From the NCBI RefSeq assembly GCF_017308015.1, contig NZ_JAFKFW010000002.1:186001-250000 (forward strand): a DNA stretch of 64,000 nt, given 5' to 3'. Positions 25,666 through 35,598 of the stretch are shown piece by piece. Position 1 is the stretch's first letter; every line of letters starts with the position of its first letter. The DNA comes from Allobosea sp. (GTDB lineage: Bacteria > Pseudomonadota > Alphaproteobacteria > Rhizobiales > Beijerinckiaceae). The notes beneath the pieces are model-generated. The model worked only from the letters and a program-made list of their open reading frames with translations. It ran no database searches and was not told the DNA's origin. The position numbers and the translations under genes were made by a program.

Positions 25666-26004
25666 ATGAAGGCTCAACAGCTTGTCGCCTCCGGGGTCGG
25701 CATTGCCGCTGCCATTCTTCTTGCTCTACCCGCCGCGGCCCAAGGCTCCCGGCCGCATCCGCAGATCACGATCACCAACCAGCGCACCGTACCCCTGAGC
25801 AATTTCGCGATCGCGACGCCGGGCGACCAGCCGCGCCTTGTCGCCAAGCTCGCCAAGCCGCTGGCGCCGGGCAAAAGCGTCGCGCTCAAGCTCAACAAGC
25901 CGCAGGGCTGCGCCTATACGGTGCAGGCGCGGTTCGACGACGAAGCCGAGAGCGACGCCGATATGGACCTGTGCAAGGACCGGGTTATCCGTCTGACGGA
26001 GTGA
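25666..26004 (+). CDS. Small exported protein of unknown function
   Basis: A 112-residue protein starting at ATG 25666 after GGAAGGAAAC. Residues 1-25 are a signal peptide (basic start, hydrophobic core V-G-I-A-A-A-I-L-L-A-L-P, A-A-A-Q cleavage site). The mature part has I-T-I-T-N-Q-R-T-V-P-L-S-N-F, a proline/lysine-rich middle, and two cysteines (G-C-A-Y and D-L-C-K) that could form a disulfide. The pattern looks like a small periplasmic beta-sandwich. Family not identified. Confidence 0.65.
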   Translation: MKAQQLVASGVGIAAAILLALPAAAQGSRPHPQITITNQRTVPLSNFAIATPGDQPRLVAKLAKPLAPGKSVALKLNKPQGCAYTVQARFDDEAESDADMDLCKDRVIRLTE

Positions 26005-26102
26005 GCGTTTAACCACCTCCCACGCCGTCCCCGGACAAGCCGCGATAGCGGCGCCGATCCGGGATCCATGCCGGAGCCCTCCCGGCAAAGGTTCAGGCAT
26101 AG

Positions 26103-26134
26103 ATCCCGGGTCTGCGCTTCGCTTCGCCCGGGAT
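26103..26134. repeat. REP-like palindrome, inverted copy of the unit at 23467
   Basis: ATCCCGGG (26103-26110) and CCCGGGAT (26127-26134) flank TCTGCGCTTCGCTTCG. Its reverse complement differs from the 23467-23500 unit in only a few positions. It lies between two convergent genes and could also act as a bidirectional transcription barrier. Confidence 0.65.
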
Positions 26135-26160
26135 AACCAACGTTCTTGGCGAGGCGCGCT

Positions 26161-27759
26161 TCAAGCCGTCGCGCCGGCCTTGACCAGCTTGTAGGTGATA
26201 GAGTCGACCAACGCCTGGAAAGACGCGTCGATGATGTTGGCGCTGACACCGACCGTGGTCCAGCGCTCGCCGGTCTCGTCGCCGGACTCGATCAGCACGC
26301 GTGTCACGGCATCGGTGCCGCCCTGGAAGATGCGGACCTTGTAGTCCACCAGTCGCAAGCCGCCGATCAGCGATTGGTAGCGGCCGAGATCCTTGCGGAG
26401 CGCGATGTCGAGCGCGTTGACCGGGCCGGCGTCGCCTTCAGCAGCGGAGATCAGCAGGTCGTCGCCGATCTTCAGCTTCACAATCGCCTCGGAGAAGGTG
26501 ACGAGTTCGCCGAGCGCATTGTAGCGGCGCTCGACATTCACGGCGAAGCGCTCGACCGCGAAATACTCCGGCACCTCCCCGAGGATGCGCTTCACCAGCA
26601 GGAAGAACGAGGCGTCGGCGCCCTCAAAGGCATAGCCCTGCGCTTCCTTGTCCTTGACCTCCTGCAGCACGCGATTGAGACGCGGGTCGTCGCGGCCGAG
26701 CGTGACGCCGATGCGCTCCAGCTCGGCGACGAGGTTCGACTTGCCGCCCTGGTCCGAGATCAGGACCTTGCGGGTATTGCCGGTCGCTTCCGGTGCGACA
26801 TGCTCGTAGGTGCGTGGGTCCTTCAGCACGGCCGAAGCATGGATGCCGGCCTTGGTGGCAAAGGCCGAGGCGCCGACGAAGGGCGCGTGGCGGTTCGGCG
26901 CGCGGTTCAGCATCTCGTCGAGCGCACGGGAAACATGGGTCAATTCGCCGAGCTGGTCATCGCTGACACCAAGCTCGAAGCGGCCGCGATAGCGCTCCTT
27001 GAGCTTGAGCGCGCCGATGAGCGTGACGAGGTTGGCATTACCGCAGCGCTCGCCGAGGCCGTTGAGCGTGCCCTGTATCTGACGCGCTCCGGCCTCGACG
27101 GCGGCCAGCGAATTGGCGACCGCACAGCCGCAATCGTCATGGGCGTGGATGCCGAGATTATCGCCCGGGACGGTCTTGGCGACCTCGCGCACGATCGCGC
27201 CGACCTCGTCCGGCAGCGTGCCGCCGTTGGTGTCGCAGAGCACGACCCAGCGGGCACCGGCCTCATAGGCCGTGCGTGCGCAGGCGAGCGCGTAATCGGG
27301 ATTGGCCTTGTAACCATCGAAGAAATGCTCGCAGTCGAGCATCACCTCGCGGCCGGCGGCCTTGGCTGCCTCGACGCTTTCGCGGATGCCCGCGAGGTTC
27401 TCCTCCAGCGAGATCTCGAGCGCGACATGGACATGGTAGTCCCAGGCCTTGGCGACGAAGACGATGGCGTCGGCCTTCGCCCCCAGGAGCGCGGCGATGC
27501 CGGGGTCGTTGGCGGCCGAGCGCCCTGCCCGCTTGGTCATGCCGAAGGCGGCGAATTTCGCCTGCTTCGTCGCCTTCTGCTCGAAGAAGGCGGTGTCGAG
27601 CGGGTTGGCGCCGGGGTAGCCGCCTTCGACATAGTCGACACCGAGCCGGTCGAGCAGCGCCGCGACGGCGCGCTTGTCGTCGAGCGAGAAGTCGACGCCC
27701 GTGGTCTGGGCGCCGTCGCGCAATGTCGTGTCGAAGAGATGGACGCGTGCGGCGCTCAT
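26161..27759 (-). CDS. cimA: Citramalate synthase
   Basis: A 532-residue member of the isopropylmalate/citramalate/homocitrate synthase family. It has the N-terminal L-F-D-T-T-L-R-D-G-A-Q motif (residues 8-18), G-G-Y-P-G near 47 and the zinc/substrate site G-I-H-A-H-D-D-C-G-C-A near 205-215. Long insertions and a C-terminal regulatory domain (after about residue 370) follow. The G-Y-P-G and D-D-C-G-C features match citramalate rather than isopropylmalate synthases. It condenses pyruvate and acetyl-CoA toward 2-oxobutyrate for isoleucine. It overlaps the 36-codon ORF upstream by four bases (ATGA), which in turn overlaps cysS. Confidence 0.92.
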   Translation of the reverse strand: MSAARVHLFDTTLRDGAQTTGVDFSLDDKRAVAALLDRLGVDYVEGGYPGANPLDTAFFEQKATKQAKFAAFGMTKRAGRSAANDPGIAALLGAKADAIVFVAKAWDYHVHVALEISLEENLAGIRESVEAAKAAGREVMLDCEHFFDGYKANPDYALACARTAYEAGARWVVLCDTNGGTLPDEVGAIVREVAKTVPGDNLGIHAHDDCGCAVANSLAAVEAGARQIQGTLNGLGERCGNANLVTLIGALKLKERYRGRFELGVSDDQLGELTHVSRALDEMLNRAPNRHAPFVGASAFATKAGIHASAVLKDPRTYEHVAPEATGNTRKVLISDQGGKSNLVAELERIGVTLGRDDPRLNRVLQEVKDKEAQGYAFEGADASFFLLVKRILGEVPEYFAVERFAVNVERRYNALGELVTFSEAIVKLKIGDDLLISAAEGDAGPVNALDIALRKDLGRYQSLIGGLRLVDYKVRIFQGGTDAVTRVLIESGDETGERWTTVGVSANIIDASFQALVDSITYKLVKAGATA

Positions 27760-27862
27760 CGCCCCCGCCTCAATTTGAAGCGGACGACGCGCGGCACGAC
27801 CATCGCCAGCATGACCAGCTTGATGGCGAAGGAGAGCGAGCCCGCCGGGCGGATCTTCGGGC

Positions 27863-27866
<4 letters not shown>
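27756..27866 (-). CDS. 36-residue ORF bridging cysS and cimA
   Basis: On the minus strand, ATG at 27864-27866 overlaps the cysS stop (ATGA) and the TGA at 27756-27758 overlaps the cimA start (ATGA). The peptide has a polar start (S-P-K-I-R-P-A-G-S), a hydrophobic core [14 protein letters not shown] and a very basic end ([11 protein letters not shown]). It could be a small membrane-associated peptide, or only a coupling device that carries ribosomes from cysS to cimA. Both overlaps being exact makes chance unlikely. No homologue is known to me. Confidence 0.6.
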
Positions 27867-29323
<1,457 letters not shown>

Positions 29324-29656
29324 CGGGGCTAAATCCTGGAACGAAACGGTCGACGAAATACGAAAGGGCGAACCTGGCCGCTGGCCGGGGGCGCTTTTGT
29401 CGGTTCGTTTTTCAGGACGAGGACGTGAGCAGCCGGCCAGCGAAAGCTAGCGGCAAATAATGCAAGTGCTGTTGATGGCGGCTCGCGTCATGGGAGGACC
29501 TGATTGCCTTTCTGCGGGCTTTCCGTCAAGAGGGCGCCCGAATGCTGCATTGCAGCATTGCTCGAAGGTTGCTGCGGTTCATTCAAATTTAACCGACCGG
29601 AACCATCCTCCCGATTCGCGGGTTCAGCGCCCGCAACCCATCAGGAACCCAAATTC
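29324..29656. promoter_or_regulatory. Divergent promoter region with AATGCTGCA-T-TGCAGCATT palindrome
   Basis: About 330 bases between the divergent cysS and small exported-protein genes. The only marked element is a 19-bp perfect palindrome at 29541-29559, which contains CTGC-ATT-GCAG. That spacing is the one reported for PhaR-type regulators of polyhydroxyalkanoate genes, so a regulator site is plausible. No clear -35/-10 pair was seen. Confidence 0.4.
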
Positions 29657-29986
29657 ATGCGCCGCGCCGTGGCCTTCGTCGGATTGCTCGGGATCGTTGC
29701 CGGCGGCATCTCGCTGTCGATCATGCCGACCAGCCAGACCGTCGCCGCCGCGAACGAACCGCGCACCTTCCTGATCCCGGCCAGCGACGGCTACGGCGTC
29801 GCCGACTGCATCTCGTCCAAGGCCGAATGCGGCCAGATCGTCGCCAATGCCTGGTGCGAATCGCAGGGCTTCGGCAAGGCCGTCGCCTTCGGCGTCGCCA
29901 CCCGCGAGGACTTCACCGGCTCGATCACCAGGCAGAGCCCGCCGCAAGCGACAGAGCAGCCGCTCAGCATCACCTGCGGCGAGTGA
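29657..29986 (+). CDS. Small exported protein of unknown function
   Basis: A 109-residue protein from ATG 29657 with AGGA ten bases upstream; the frame continues upstream without protein character. A signal peptide or anchor covers residues 1-33 (V-A-F-V-G-L-L-G-I-V-A-G-G-I-S-L). The mature part has four cysteines (A-D-C-I-S, E-C-G-Q, W-C-E-S, I-T-C-G) and a segment G-Y-G-V-A-D-C-I-S-S-K-A-E-C-G. It resembles small conserved periplasmic proteins of Hyphomicrobiales. Convergent with creA, 12 bases apart. Confidence 0.65.
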   Translation: MRRAVAFVGLLGIVAGGISLSIMPTSQTVAAANEPRTFLIPASDGYGVADCISSKAECGQIVANAWCESQGFGKAVAFGVATREDFTGSITRQSPPQATEQPLSITCGE

Positions 29987-29998
29987 CCGTCTTCAGCC

Positions 29999-30514
29999 TC
30001 ACCGAATCCATTCCGAGCATTTCGGCGGCTCGCCCGAATTGCCCCAGGGCATGACCGGCACGGTCGAGGTCGAGTTCTGCGGCGAGCCATCGATCAGCTT
30101 GTCGGTATAGACGAGATAGACCAGCACGTTGCGCTTGGCGTCGCAGCCGCGGACGATCTGCATCTTCTTCCAGATCAACGAGCGGCGCTCCCGGAAGACC
30201 ACGTCGCCCTGTCCAGCCTTCTCCTTGAACTTGATCGGGCCGATCTGGCGGCAGGCCAGCGAGACCTCCGAAACCTCCTCGGCAACGCCGAACATGCCGG
30301 ATACGCCGCCCTTCTCGGGCACGGTGTAATGGCAGGCGACGCCCTCGACGATGGGATCGTCGACGCCGTAGACGGCGAGCTTGTCGTTCGGCGTCAGCAT
30401 CTTCCAGACGGTCGATTTCCTGAAGATCAGGTCTTCCTGCGCCGAGGCCGGCGACAGCATCATTCCCGACAGGGCGAGGGCCAGAGCGGCCAGAACCCAA
30501 CGACGAAGCAGCAT
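29999..30514 (-). CDS. creA: CreA family protein
   Basis: A 171-residue exported protein from ATG at 30514; the frame upstream is arginine-rich non-coding. A signal peptide (residues 1-25, ending S-P-A-S-A-Q-E) is followed by the CreA pattern: F-D/V-D-D-P-I-V-E-G-V-A-C, T-V-P-E-K-G-G, S-L-A-C-R-Q-I-G-P-I, G-D-V-V-F, and D-A-K-R-N-V-L-V-Y-L-V-Y-T-D-K-L-I-D-G-S-P. The Escherichia CreA protein is the same length and shares the D-A-K-R-N...G-S-P-x-N block. Its function is unknown. Confidence 0.9.
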   Translation of the reverse strand: MLLRRWVLAALALALSGMMLSPASAQEDLIFRKSTVWKMLTPNDKLAVYGVDDPIVEGVACHYTVPEKGGVSGMFGVAEEVSEVSLACRQIGPIKFKEKAGQGDVVFRERRSLIWKKMQIVRGCDAKRNVLVYLVYTDKLIDGSPQNSTSTVPVMPWGNSGEPPKCSEWIR

Positions 30515-30636
30515 TCCAATTCTCCCGGCGCGTTTCAGCTCGGCACCCGGCAGGATATGGGAAGCCGGATGGCGGCGCACCAGAGTTCTGCACCGCACAA
30601 TGTCGATCGACACAGAAACATCGGAGCAACGTGGCC

Positions 30637-31188
30637 ATGCTGCCGGAACTGCAAAGCGAAAGGCTGCTGCTGCGTCCGCGGTCGCTCGAGGATATCGACG
30701 CCGTCGCGGCGATGAACGCCGATCCGCTCGTGATGAAACATATCGCCGCCGTCGACGATCCCGCGATGAGCCGCGACGCCGTTGCGGCACGCAGCTTCAG
30801 CCATGTCGACCGGGGGCTGGGCTACTGGTCGGTATTTGCGAAAGCGGAGCCCAAAGCGTGCCTTGGCTATGTCGGGCTTATTCCGGACGGCGCCGCGACC
30901 GAGGATGTCCAGCTGAGCTATCGCTTCATCGTTGCGAGTTGGGGCCGGGGCTATGCGCGTGAAGCCGGAGCGAGCCTGTTGCGGCATGGTTTCGATACGC
31001 TCGCGCTGGCGAGCATTGCCGTCACCACGCATCCGCTCAATCTGGCCTCCCTGCGACTGGCGGAGCGGCTCGGCTTCACGCCCGGGCCGATCGACCCGAC
31101 GATCCTGATCGGCCATCCCGTCGTGGTCGCCACGCGTTTCCGGCTCACGGGCGCGGCTTGGCGCCGCCTCAACCCGCCAGCGGCTTGA
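30637..31188 (+). CDS. GNAT family N-acetyltransferase
   Basis: A 183-residue protein from ATG 30637 (GTG 30631 is also possible; GGAG lies at 30623). The N-terminus L-Q-S-E-R-L-L-L-R-P is typical of RimJ/RimL-like acetyltransferases. S-Y-R-F-I-V-A-S-W-G-R-G-Y-A-R-E-A-G contains the acetyl-CoA pyrophosphate loop (Q/R-x-x-G-x-G/A variant W-G-R-G-Y-A) and T-H-P-L-N-L-A-S-L-R-L-A-E-R-L-G-F is the family's C-terminal motif. Substrate unknown. Its end overlaps the convergent membrane-protein gene by 20 bases. Confidence 0.88.
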   Translation: MLPELQSERLLLRPRSLEDIDAVAAMNADPLVMKHIAAVDDPAMSRDAVAARSFSHVDRGLGYWSVFAKAEPKACLGYVGLIPDGAATEDVQLSYRFIVASWGRGYAREAGASLLRHGFDTLALASIAVTTHPLNLASLRLAERLGFTPGPIDPTILIGHPVVVATRFRLTGAAWRRLNPPAA

Positions 31189-31702
31189 AGACGATATAGG
31201 CAGCGGCGAGCGCGCCAATGACGCCGAGGGCGAAGAGGACCAGTTTCACGCGCGTCATGGCGCTGGCGAAGGCGACATTGCCACCATCGACCTGCGGATA
31301 GCGATCGAGCAACCGCGCCACAGCGAAGTTCTCGGCCACATCGCAGAGCCCGCCGAGCAGCCAGCCGCCTCCGCAGAGCGCAGCCACCCACCAGGGCTGC
31401 CCCCGCATCGCGAGGCCAGCGACGATCAGGGCGCCGACGATGGCATAGGTGAAGGCGCAGGCGACATCGGCCGGCAGCACGCGGTTGCGATAGCGGGCGC
31501 GCTTGTCCTCGCCATAGAGCGTGAACAGCTTCTCGACATCCGCGACGCTGTAACCGTCCCAGTCGCTCTCCAGCATGCGCGGCACGCCCTGCCGGTTCGA
31601 CCAGACACCGACCGCCCAGAACAGCAGCACCACCAGGACCGGCCCCCATATGAAGAAGGCCAGCGGGATGGCGGTCGAATAGAACGGCACGGTCTCGGTC
31701 AT
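31169..31702 (-). CDS. Membrane protein of unknown function
   Basis: A 177-residue protein with four hydrophobic segments (about residues 11-32, 83-103, 106-124 and 152-172). Between segments one and two lies a soluble loop with W-D-G-Y-S-V-A-D-V-E-K-L-F-T-L-Y-G. The segment A-R-Y-R-N-R-V-L-P-A-D-V-A precedes segment two. No family was recognised. The convergent overlap with the GNAT gene is 20 bases. Confidence 0.65.
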   Translation of the reverse strand: MTETVPFYSTAIPLAFFIWGPVLVVLLFWAVGVWSNRQGVPRMLESDWDGYSVADVEKLFTLYGEDKRARYRNRVLPADVACAFTYAIVGALIVAGLAMRGQPWWVAALCGGGWLLGGLCDVAENFAVARLLDRYPQVDGGNVAFASAMTRVKLVLFALGVIGALAAAYIVFKPLAG

Positions 31703-31795
31703 GGCGTCTCGGCTCTCGCGTCTGGCATCGGCGCTTCAGGGCATGAGGTTACCCGGCCCACCGGCTGCCGCCAAGCCGCGACCGCCGGAGAACGA

Positions 31796-32806
31796 TCAGC
31801 CGTGGGGCAGTATTTCCTGCTCGATCGCGCCGAAGATCGAATGCCCGGAGGCATCCTTCATCTCGATGCGGACGGTATCACCAAAGCGCAGGAAAGGCGT
31901 CCTGGGCTCACCGCCCCGGATCGTCTCGACCATGCGCTGCTCGGCGATGCAGGCATAGCCGAGGCCACCTTCCGCCACCGGCCGCCCGGGGCCGCCATCG
32001 GCATCGCGGTTCGAGACCGTGCCGGCGCCGACGATCGTTCCGGCCGAGAGGCGGCGCGTCGCGGCGGCATGAGCGATCAGCGCGCCGAAATCGAAGGTCA
32101 TGTTGGTGCCGGCATCCGGCTTGCCGAACAAAGTTCCGTTGACCAGCGCCAGCAGCGGCAAATGCAGACGCCCGTCGCGCCAGGCATCGCCCAGTTCATC
32201 CGGAGTGACCGCGACCGGCGAATAGGCAGAGGACGGTTTCGACTGAACGAATCCAAAGCCTTTCGCCAATTCGCCGGGAATCCGATTGCGCAGGCTCACG
32301 TCGTTGACGAGCATGACCAGACGGATCGCCCCGAGTGCCTCCTCGCGGGTCACGCCCATCGGCACATCGCCGGTGACGACCGCGATCTCGGCCTCGAAAT
32401 CGATGCCGTCCTCCTCGCTGCGGGCCTGCACGGCCTGGCGCGGGCCGAGCGAGGCGTCGCTGCCGCCCTGGTACATCAGCGGATCGGTCCAGAAGCTGTC
32501 CGGCATGGTCGCCCCCCGCGCCTTCCGGACGAGGTCGACGTGGTTCACATAGGCCGAACCGTCGAGCCACTGATAGGCGCGCGGCATCGGCGCGGCGCAG
32601 TCATGCTCGTGGAAGCGGAAGGACGGGACCGAGCCGTGCTCCAGCCCCTCGGCGAGATCGGCCAGGCGTGGCGCGTTCCGCTCCCAGTCGTCGAGAGCGG
32701 CTTGCAGCGTCGGAACGACCGGAAAGGCGTCGGTAGCGCGGGTCAGGTCCCGCGAGACGACGACGAGGCGGCCGTCACGGCCATGCGCGAGCGAGGCGAG
32801 CTTCAT
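31796..32806 (-). CDS. Fumarylacetoacetate hydrolase family protein
   Basis: A 336-residue protein with an N-terminal extension (residues 1-75) and the FAH fold. Metal-binding residues are in E-D-G-I-D-F-E-A-E-I-A-V-V-T-G-D, as seen in the family's E-x-E motif. Y-V-N-H-V-D-L-V-R-K-A, L-R-N-R-I-P and G-S-G-T/G-A-G-T-V-S-N (here I-V-G-A-G-T-V-S-N) complete the pattern. Family members cleave beta-diketones or hydrate/decarboxylate aromatic catabolites, so a catabolic role is likely. Divergent from the TakP-like gene with a 62-base gap; shared control is possible. Confidence 0.88.
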   Translation of the reverse strand: MKLASLAHGRDGRLVVVSRDLTRATDAFPVVPTLQAALDDWERNAPRLADLAEGLEHGSVPSFRFHEHDCAAPMPRAYQWLDGSAYVNHVDLVRKARGATMPDSFWTDPLMYQGGSDASLGPRQAVQARSEEDGIDFEAEIAVVTGDVPMGVTREEALGAIRLVMLVNDVSLRNRIPGELAKGFGFVQSKPSSAYSPVAVTPDELGDAWRDGRLHLPLLALVNGTLFGKPDAGTNMTFDFGALIAHAAATRRLSAGTIVGAGTVSNRDADGGPGRPVAEGGLGYACIAEQRMVETIRGGEPRTPFLRFGDTVRIEMKDASGHSIFGAIEQEILPHG

Positions 32807-32868
32807 GTCTTTTCATTCCTTCCCGGACGCGCCAATAAGGGCATAACAAGCCCTCGGGAGGAAACCAT

Positions 32869-33954
32869 ATGGAACGTCGCAGCTTTTTGAAATCGGGGGC
32901 ACTGGCCGCCGCCGCGACGACGGTCGCGATGCCGGCGGTCGCGCAGTCGCAACCCGAGGTGAAATGGCGGCTGACCTCGAGCTTCCCGAAGTCGCTCGAC
33001 ACCATCTTCGGCACGGCCCAGCAGTTCTCGAAGCTCGTCTCCGAGGCGACCGACGGCAAGTTCGAAATCCAGGTCTTCGCCCCCGGCGAGATCGTGCCCG
33101 GCCTGCAGGCGCTCGACGCCGTCTCGTCCGGCACGGTCGAATGCGCGCATTCGCCGACCTATTTCTACATCGGCAAGGACCCGACGCTGGGTCTGGGCAC
33201 CGGCATCCCGTTCGGGCTCAACGCCCGCCAGCAGCATAGCTGGTGGTATTTCGGCGGCGGCGAGCAGATCGTGAACGGCGTGCTCGACCGGTTCAACGCC
33301 TACTCCATCCCCTGCGGCAATTCCGGCTGCCAGATGGGCGGCTTCTTCCGCAACGAATTGAAGAGCATCGACGACCTCAAGGGCCTGAAGTTCCGTATCG
33401 GCGGCATGGGTGGGGCGGTGCTTGCCAAGCTCGGCGTGGTGCCGACGCAGATCGCGCCCGGCGACGTCTATCCGGCGCTGGAGCGCGGCGCGATCGACGC
33501 GGCCGAGTTCGTCGGCCCCTATGACGACGAGAAGCTCGGCTTCATCCGCGTCGCCAAGTACTACTACTATCCCGGCTGGTGGGAGGGCGGCGCGATGCTG
33601 CACCTGATCATCGGCAAGGAAGCGTGGGCCAAGCTGCCGAAGCACTATCAGGCGATCGTGCAGAATGCCTGCGAGGCGGCCAATAACTGGATGCTGGCGA
33701 AGTACGACTTCGTGAACCCCGGCGGCCTGCGCCGGCTGGTGGCGCAGGGCGCGCAATTGCGTGGCTTCCCGCTGCCGGTGATGGAAGCCGCGCTGAAGGC
33801 GGCCGAGGAATACTATGCCGAGACCAGCGCCAAGAGTCCGGATTTCAAGAAGGGCTACGATTCGATGGTCGCGTTCCGCGGCGAGAACCTGCTCTGGTGG
33901 CAGATCGCGGAACTCTCCTACGATACGTTCATGAACCGGCTGAAGGCGCGCTGA
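32869..33954 (+). CDS. TRAP-type solute-binding protein, TakP-like
   Basis: A 361-residue protein with a Tat signal (E-R-R-S-F-L-K-S-G) and A-V-A-Q cleavage site. The mature part follows Rhodobacter TakP closely: W-R-L-T-S-S-F-P-K-S-L-D-T-I, Q-V-F-A-P-G-E-I-V-P-G-L-Q, G-L-K-F-R-I-G-G-M-G-G, G-D-V-Y-P-A-L-E-R-G-A-I-D-A and Y-Y-Y-Y-P-G-W-W-E-G-G. TakP binds 2-oxo acids such as pyruvate or 2-oxobutyrate with a metal ion. The DctQ and DctM membrane subunits are not next to it, so it must use a transporter encoded elsewhere. GGGAGGAAACC precedes the start. Confidence 0.93.
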   Translation: MERRSFLKSGALAAAATTVAMPAVAQSQPEVKWRLTSSFPKSLDTIFGTAQQFSKLVSEATDGKFEIQVFAPGEIVPGLQALDAVSSGTVECAHSPTYFYIGKDPTLGLGTGIPFGLNARQQHSWWYFGGGEQIVNGVLDRFNAYSIPCGNSGCQMGGFFRNELKSIDDLKGLKFRIGGMGGAVLAKLGVVPTQIAPGDVYPALERGAIDAAEFVGPYDDEKLGFIRVAKYYYYPGWWEGGAMLHLIIGKEAWAKLPKHYQAIVQNACEAANNWMLAKYDFVNPGGLRRLVAQGAQLRGFPLPVMEAALKAAEEYYAETSAKSPDFKKGYDSMVAFRGENLLWWQIAELSYDTFMNRLKAR

Positions 33955-33963
33955 AACCCATGA

Positions 33964-33992
33964 CCGCTCCCCTCGCCGACTGCGGGGAGCGG
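33964..33992. terminator. Hairpin between convergent genes
   Basis: CCGCTCCCC (33964-33972) pairs with GGGGAGCGG (33984-33992) around an 11-base loop. It sits between the TakP-like gene and the convergent CHAD gene, whose stop is at 33994. There is no T-run on either side, so it may be a weak or factor-assisted terminator. Confidence 0.5.
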
Positions 33993-33993
33993 A

Positions 33994-34911
33994 TCACGCA
34001 AAGCTGACCCGCCGCGGCGGATGGCGCGCCAGCGCCATGGCGAGGTCGGCGTGCTCGCGCCTGGGACGGCGAGCCAGAAGGCGGTCGGCCAGCTTCGCCG
34101 CCCTGCGGCGCTTTCTGGCCTCCTTGCGCTCGATCTCATGCGCGAGCCGCTTGCCACCGCTCGTCAACGCCTCCTCGGCGAGATGGGTCCGGACCATGTC
34201 CAGGTCGATCACTTTACCAACCCCGGAGCGCAGGCGCTCCGCCATACCGGCCTGCCGTCGAAGCCGCGCAGGACAAGCCCAGGCAAAGAAGCTGAGTTGA
34301 TAGCTCAGATCGACGACCGTGGTTCTCCAGTCATGCAGATGCTCGACGCTCATACACCGCGGATTCTCGCGCGCCTGACGGCGAGCCCGCCGATAGCTTC
34401 GCCTGAAAGCCTGCGCCAGAAACTCGCCCGTCTCATCCGCCAAGGACCAGCCCGCCATCGCGGCTGACGATCTCTGGAGCTCGGTCCGGACCGCATCGCC
34501 TTGATCGCGCATCAGCACTGCCGCGGCCGCCATTGCGGCCTCCGCGTCGCCCTTCGGAGCCCGATCCGGGCATAGCTTGCCCAGAACCTTGGCGATGACG
34601 GCCGAATCGCGCGCCCCGCCAAAACCGCGCCGCAAACGCCCGGCGCAGGCCCGGATCGCCTTCCCCTCCTCGGCCAATCCGATGGGCGCAAGTTTCAGCA
34701 GCGCCCGCCAAGCCTTCATCAGGCGGCGGAACTCGTGGATCTGCCGCCCCGGGTCGTCGTCATGGCGATCGAGCACGGCCAAAGCACGGCCCGGCATCTC
34801 GCGGCAGGAGCGCAGCCAGTGCCGCGACCATCGCCGCATCATCGCCGCCTTCGCCTCCGGACCGGAGCTCGACCTCGTCGCCATGTGGTATTCCACCCCG
34901 TTGCGCGCCAA
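33994..34911 (-). CDS. CHAD domain protein
   Basis: A 305-residue, strongly basic helical protein. It has the CHAD pattern of conserved His and basic residues: H-E-F-R-R-L-M-K-A-W-R-A-L-L-K near residue 60, R-D-S-A-V near 103 and E-H-L-H-D-W-R-T near 205. CHAD domains bind inorganic polyphosphate and often associate with polyphosphate granules. There is no attached CYTH domain, which is common for stand-alone CHAD proteins. Divergent from the MarR gene. Confidence 0.85.
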   Translation of the reverse strand: MARNGVEYHMATRSSSGPEAKAAMMRRWSRHWLRSCREMPGRALAVLDRHDDDPGRQIHEFRRLMKAWRALLKLAPIGLAEEGKAIRACAGRLRRGFGGARDSAVIAKVLGKLCPDRAPKGDAEAAMAAAAVLMRDQGDAVRTELQRSSAAMAGWSLADETGEFLAQAFRRSYRRARRQARENPRCMSVEHLHDWRTTVVDLSYQLSFFAWACPARLRRQAGMAERLRSGVGKVIDLDMVRTHLAEEALTSGGKRLAHEIERKEARKRRRAAKLADRLLARRPRREHADLAMALARHPPRRVSFA

Positions 34912-35088
34912 TCCGGACCGACAGTTTACCCCAACGGCCGATCAGGATTCCACTGTTCGTCCGAAGTAGCCCGAACGCGATGCGGGACGCGCGACAGCAT
35001 CGCCTTTTCAGCTCTATGCTTGCGGCTCTCGGATGCGGATGATAGCCGCGAACCCGCCAGGCTCTCCGGAACCGTTACAGACCAGCCC

Positions 35089-35586
35089 ATGTCAACGAAA
35101 ACGCCGCCCGCCCTCGAGGATCAGCTTCTCCATCTGGAGCGCTTCCTGCCCTATCGCCTGAACGTCGTCGGCACGCTCGGCGGCCGGGCGCTGGGGCGCA
35201 TCTATGGCGAGCGCTTCGGCATCGGCATCCCGGAATGGCGGGTGGTGGCGCAGCTCGGCGAGTTCGGCAAGCTGACCTCGCGCGATATCGGCGAGCTCGC
35301 CCAGATGCACAAGACCAAGGTCTCGCGCGCCGTGGGCGAACTCGAGAAGCGCGGCCTCGTCTCGCGCGCCGAGAACAGGCAGGACCGGCGCGAATCCTTC
35401 GTCACGCTGACCCCGGCGGGCAAGCGCATCTACGACCAGATCGTGCCGCTCGCGCTCGGCTTCGAGGCGCGCTGGATCGAGGGCATCGCTCCCGACGAAC
35501 TCAAGGTGTTCGAGCGCGTGCTTTCGACGTTGACCGAGCGCGGCCGACACCTCGCAGGGAACTACCGCGAGGAAGACGGGGCCTGA
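35089..35586 (+). CDS. MarR family transcriptional regulator
   Basis: A 165-residue protein from ATG 35089; the frame continues upstream without protein character. It has a winged helix-turn-helix: P-E-W-R-V-V-A-Q-L-G, L-T-S-R-D-I-G-E-L-A, M-H-K-T-K-V-S-R-A-V-G-E-L-E-K-R-G-L-V and the wing R-x-x-N-R-Q-D-R-R-E-S-F-V-T-L-T-P-A-G. The target genes are not evident; it stands between the CHAD and purC genes. Such regulators usually respond to small aromatic compounds. Confidence 0.92.
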   Translation: MSTKTPPALEDQLLHLERFLPYRLNVVGTLGGRALGRIYGERFGIGIPEWRVVAQLGEFGKLTSRDIGELAQMHKTKVSRAVGELEKRGLVSRAENRQDRRESFVTLTPAGKRIYDQIVPLALGFEARWIEGIAPDELKVFERVLSTLTERGRHLAGNYREEDGA

Positions 35587-35598
35587 GCGCCCCGCCTC

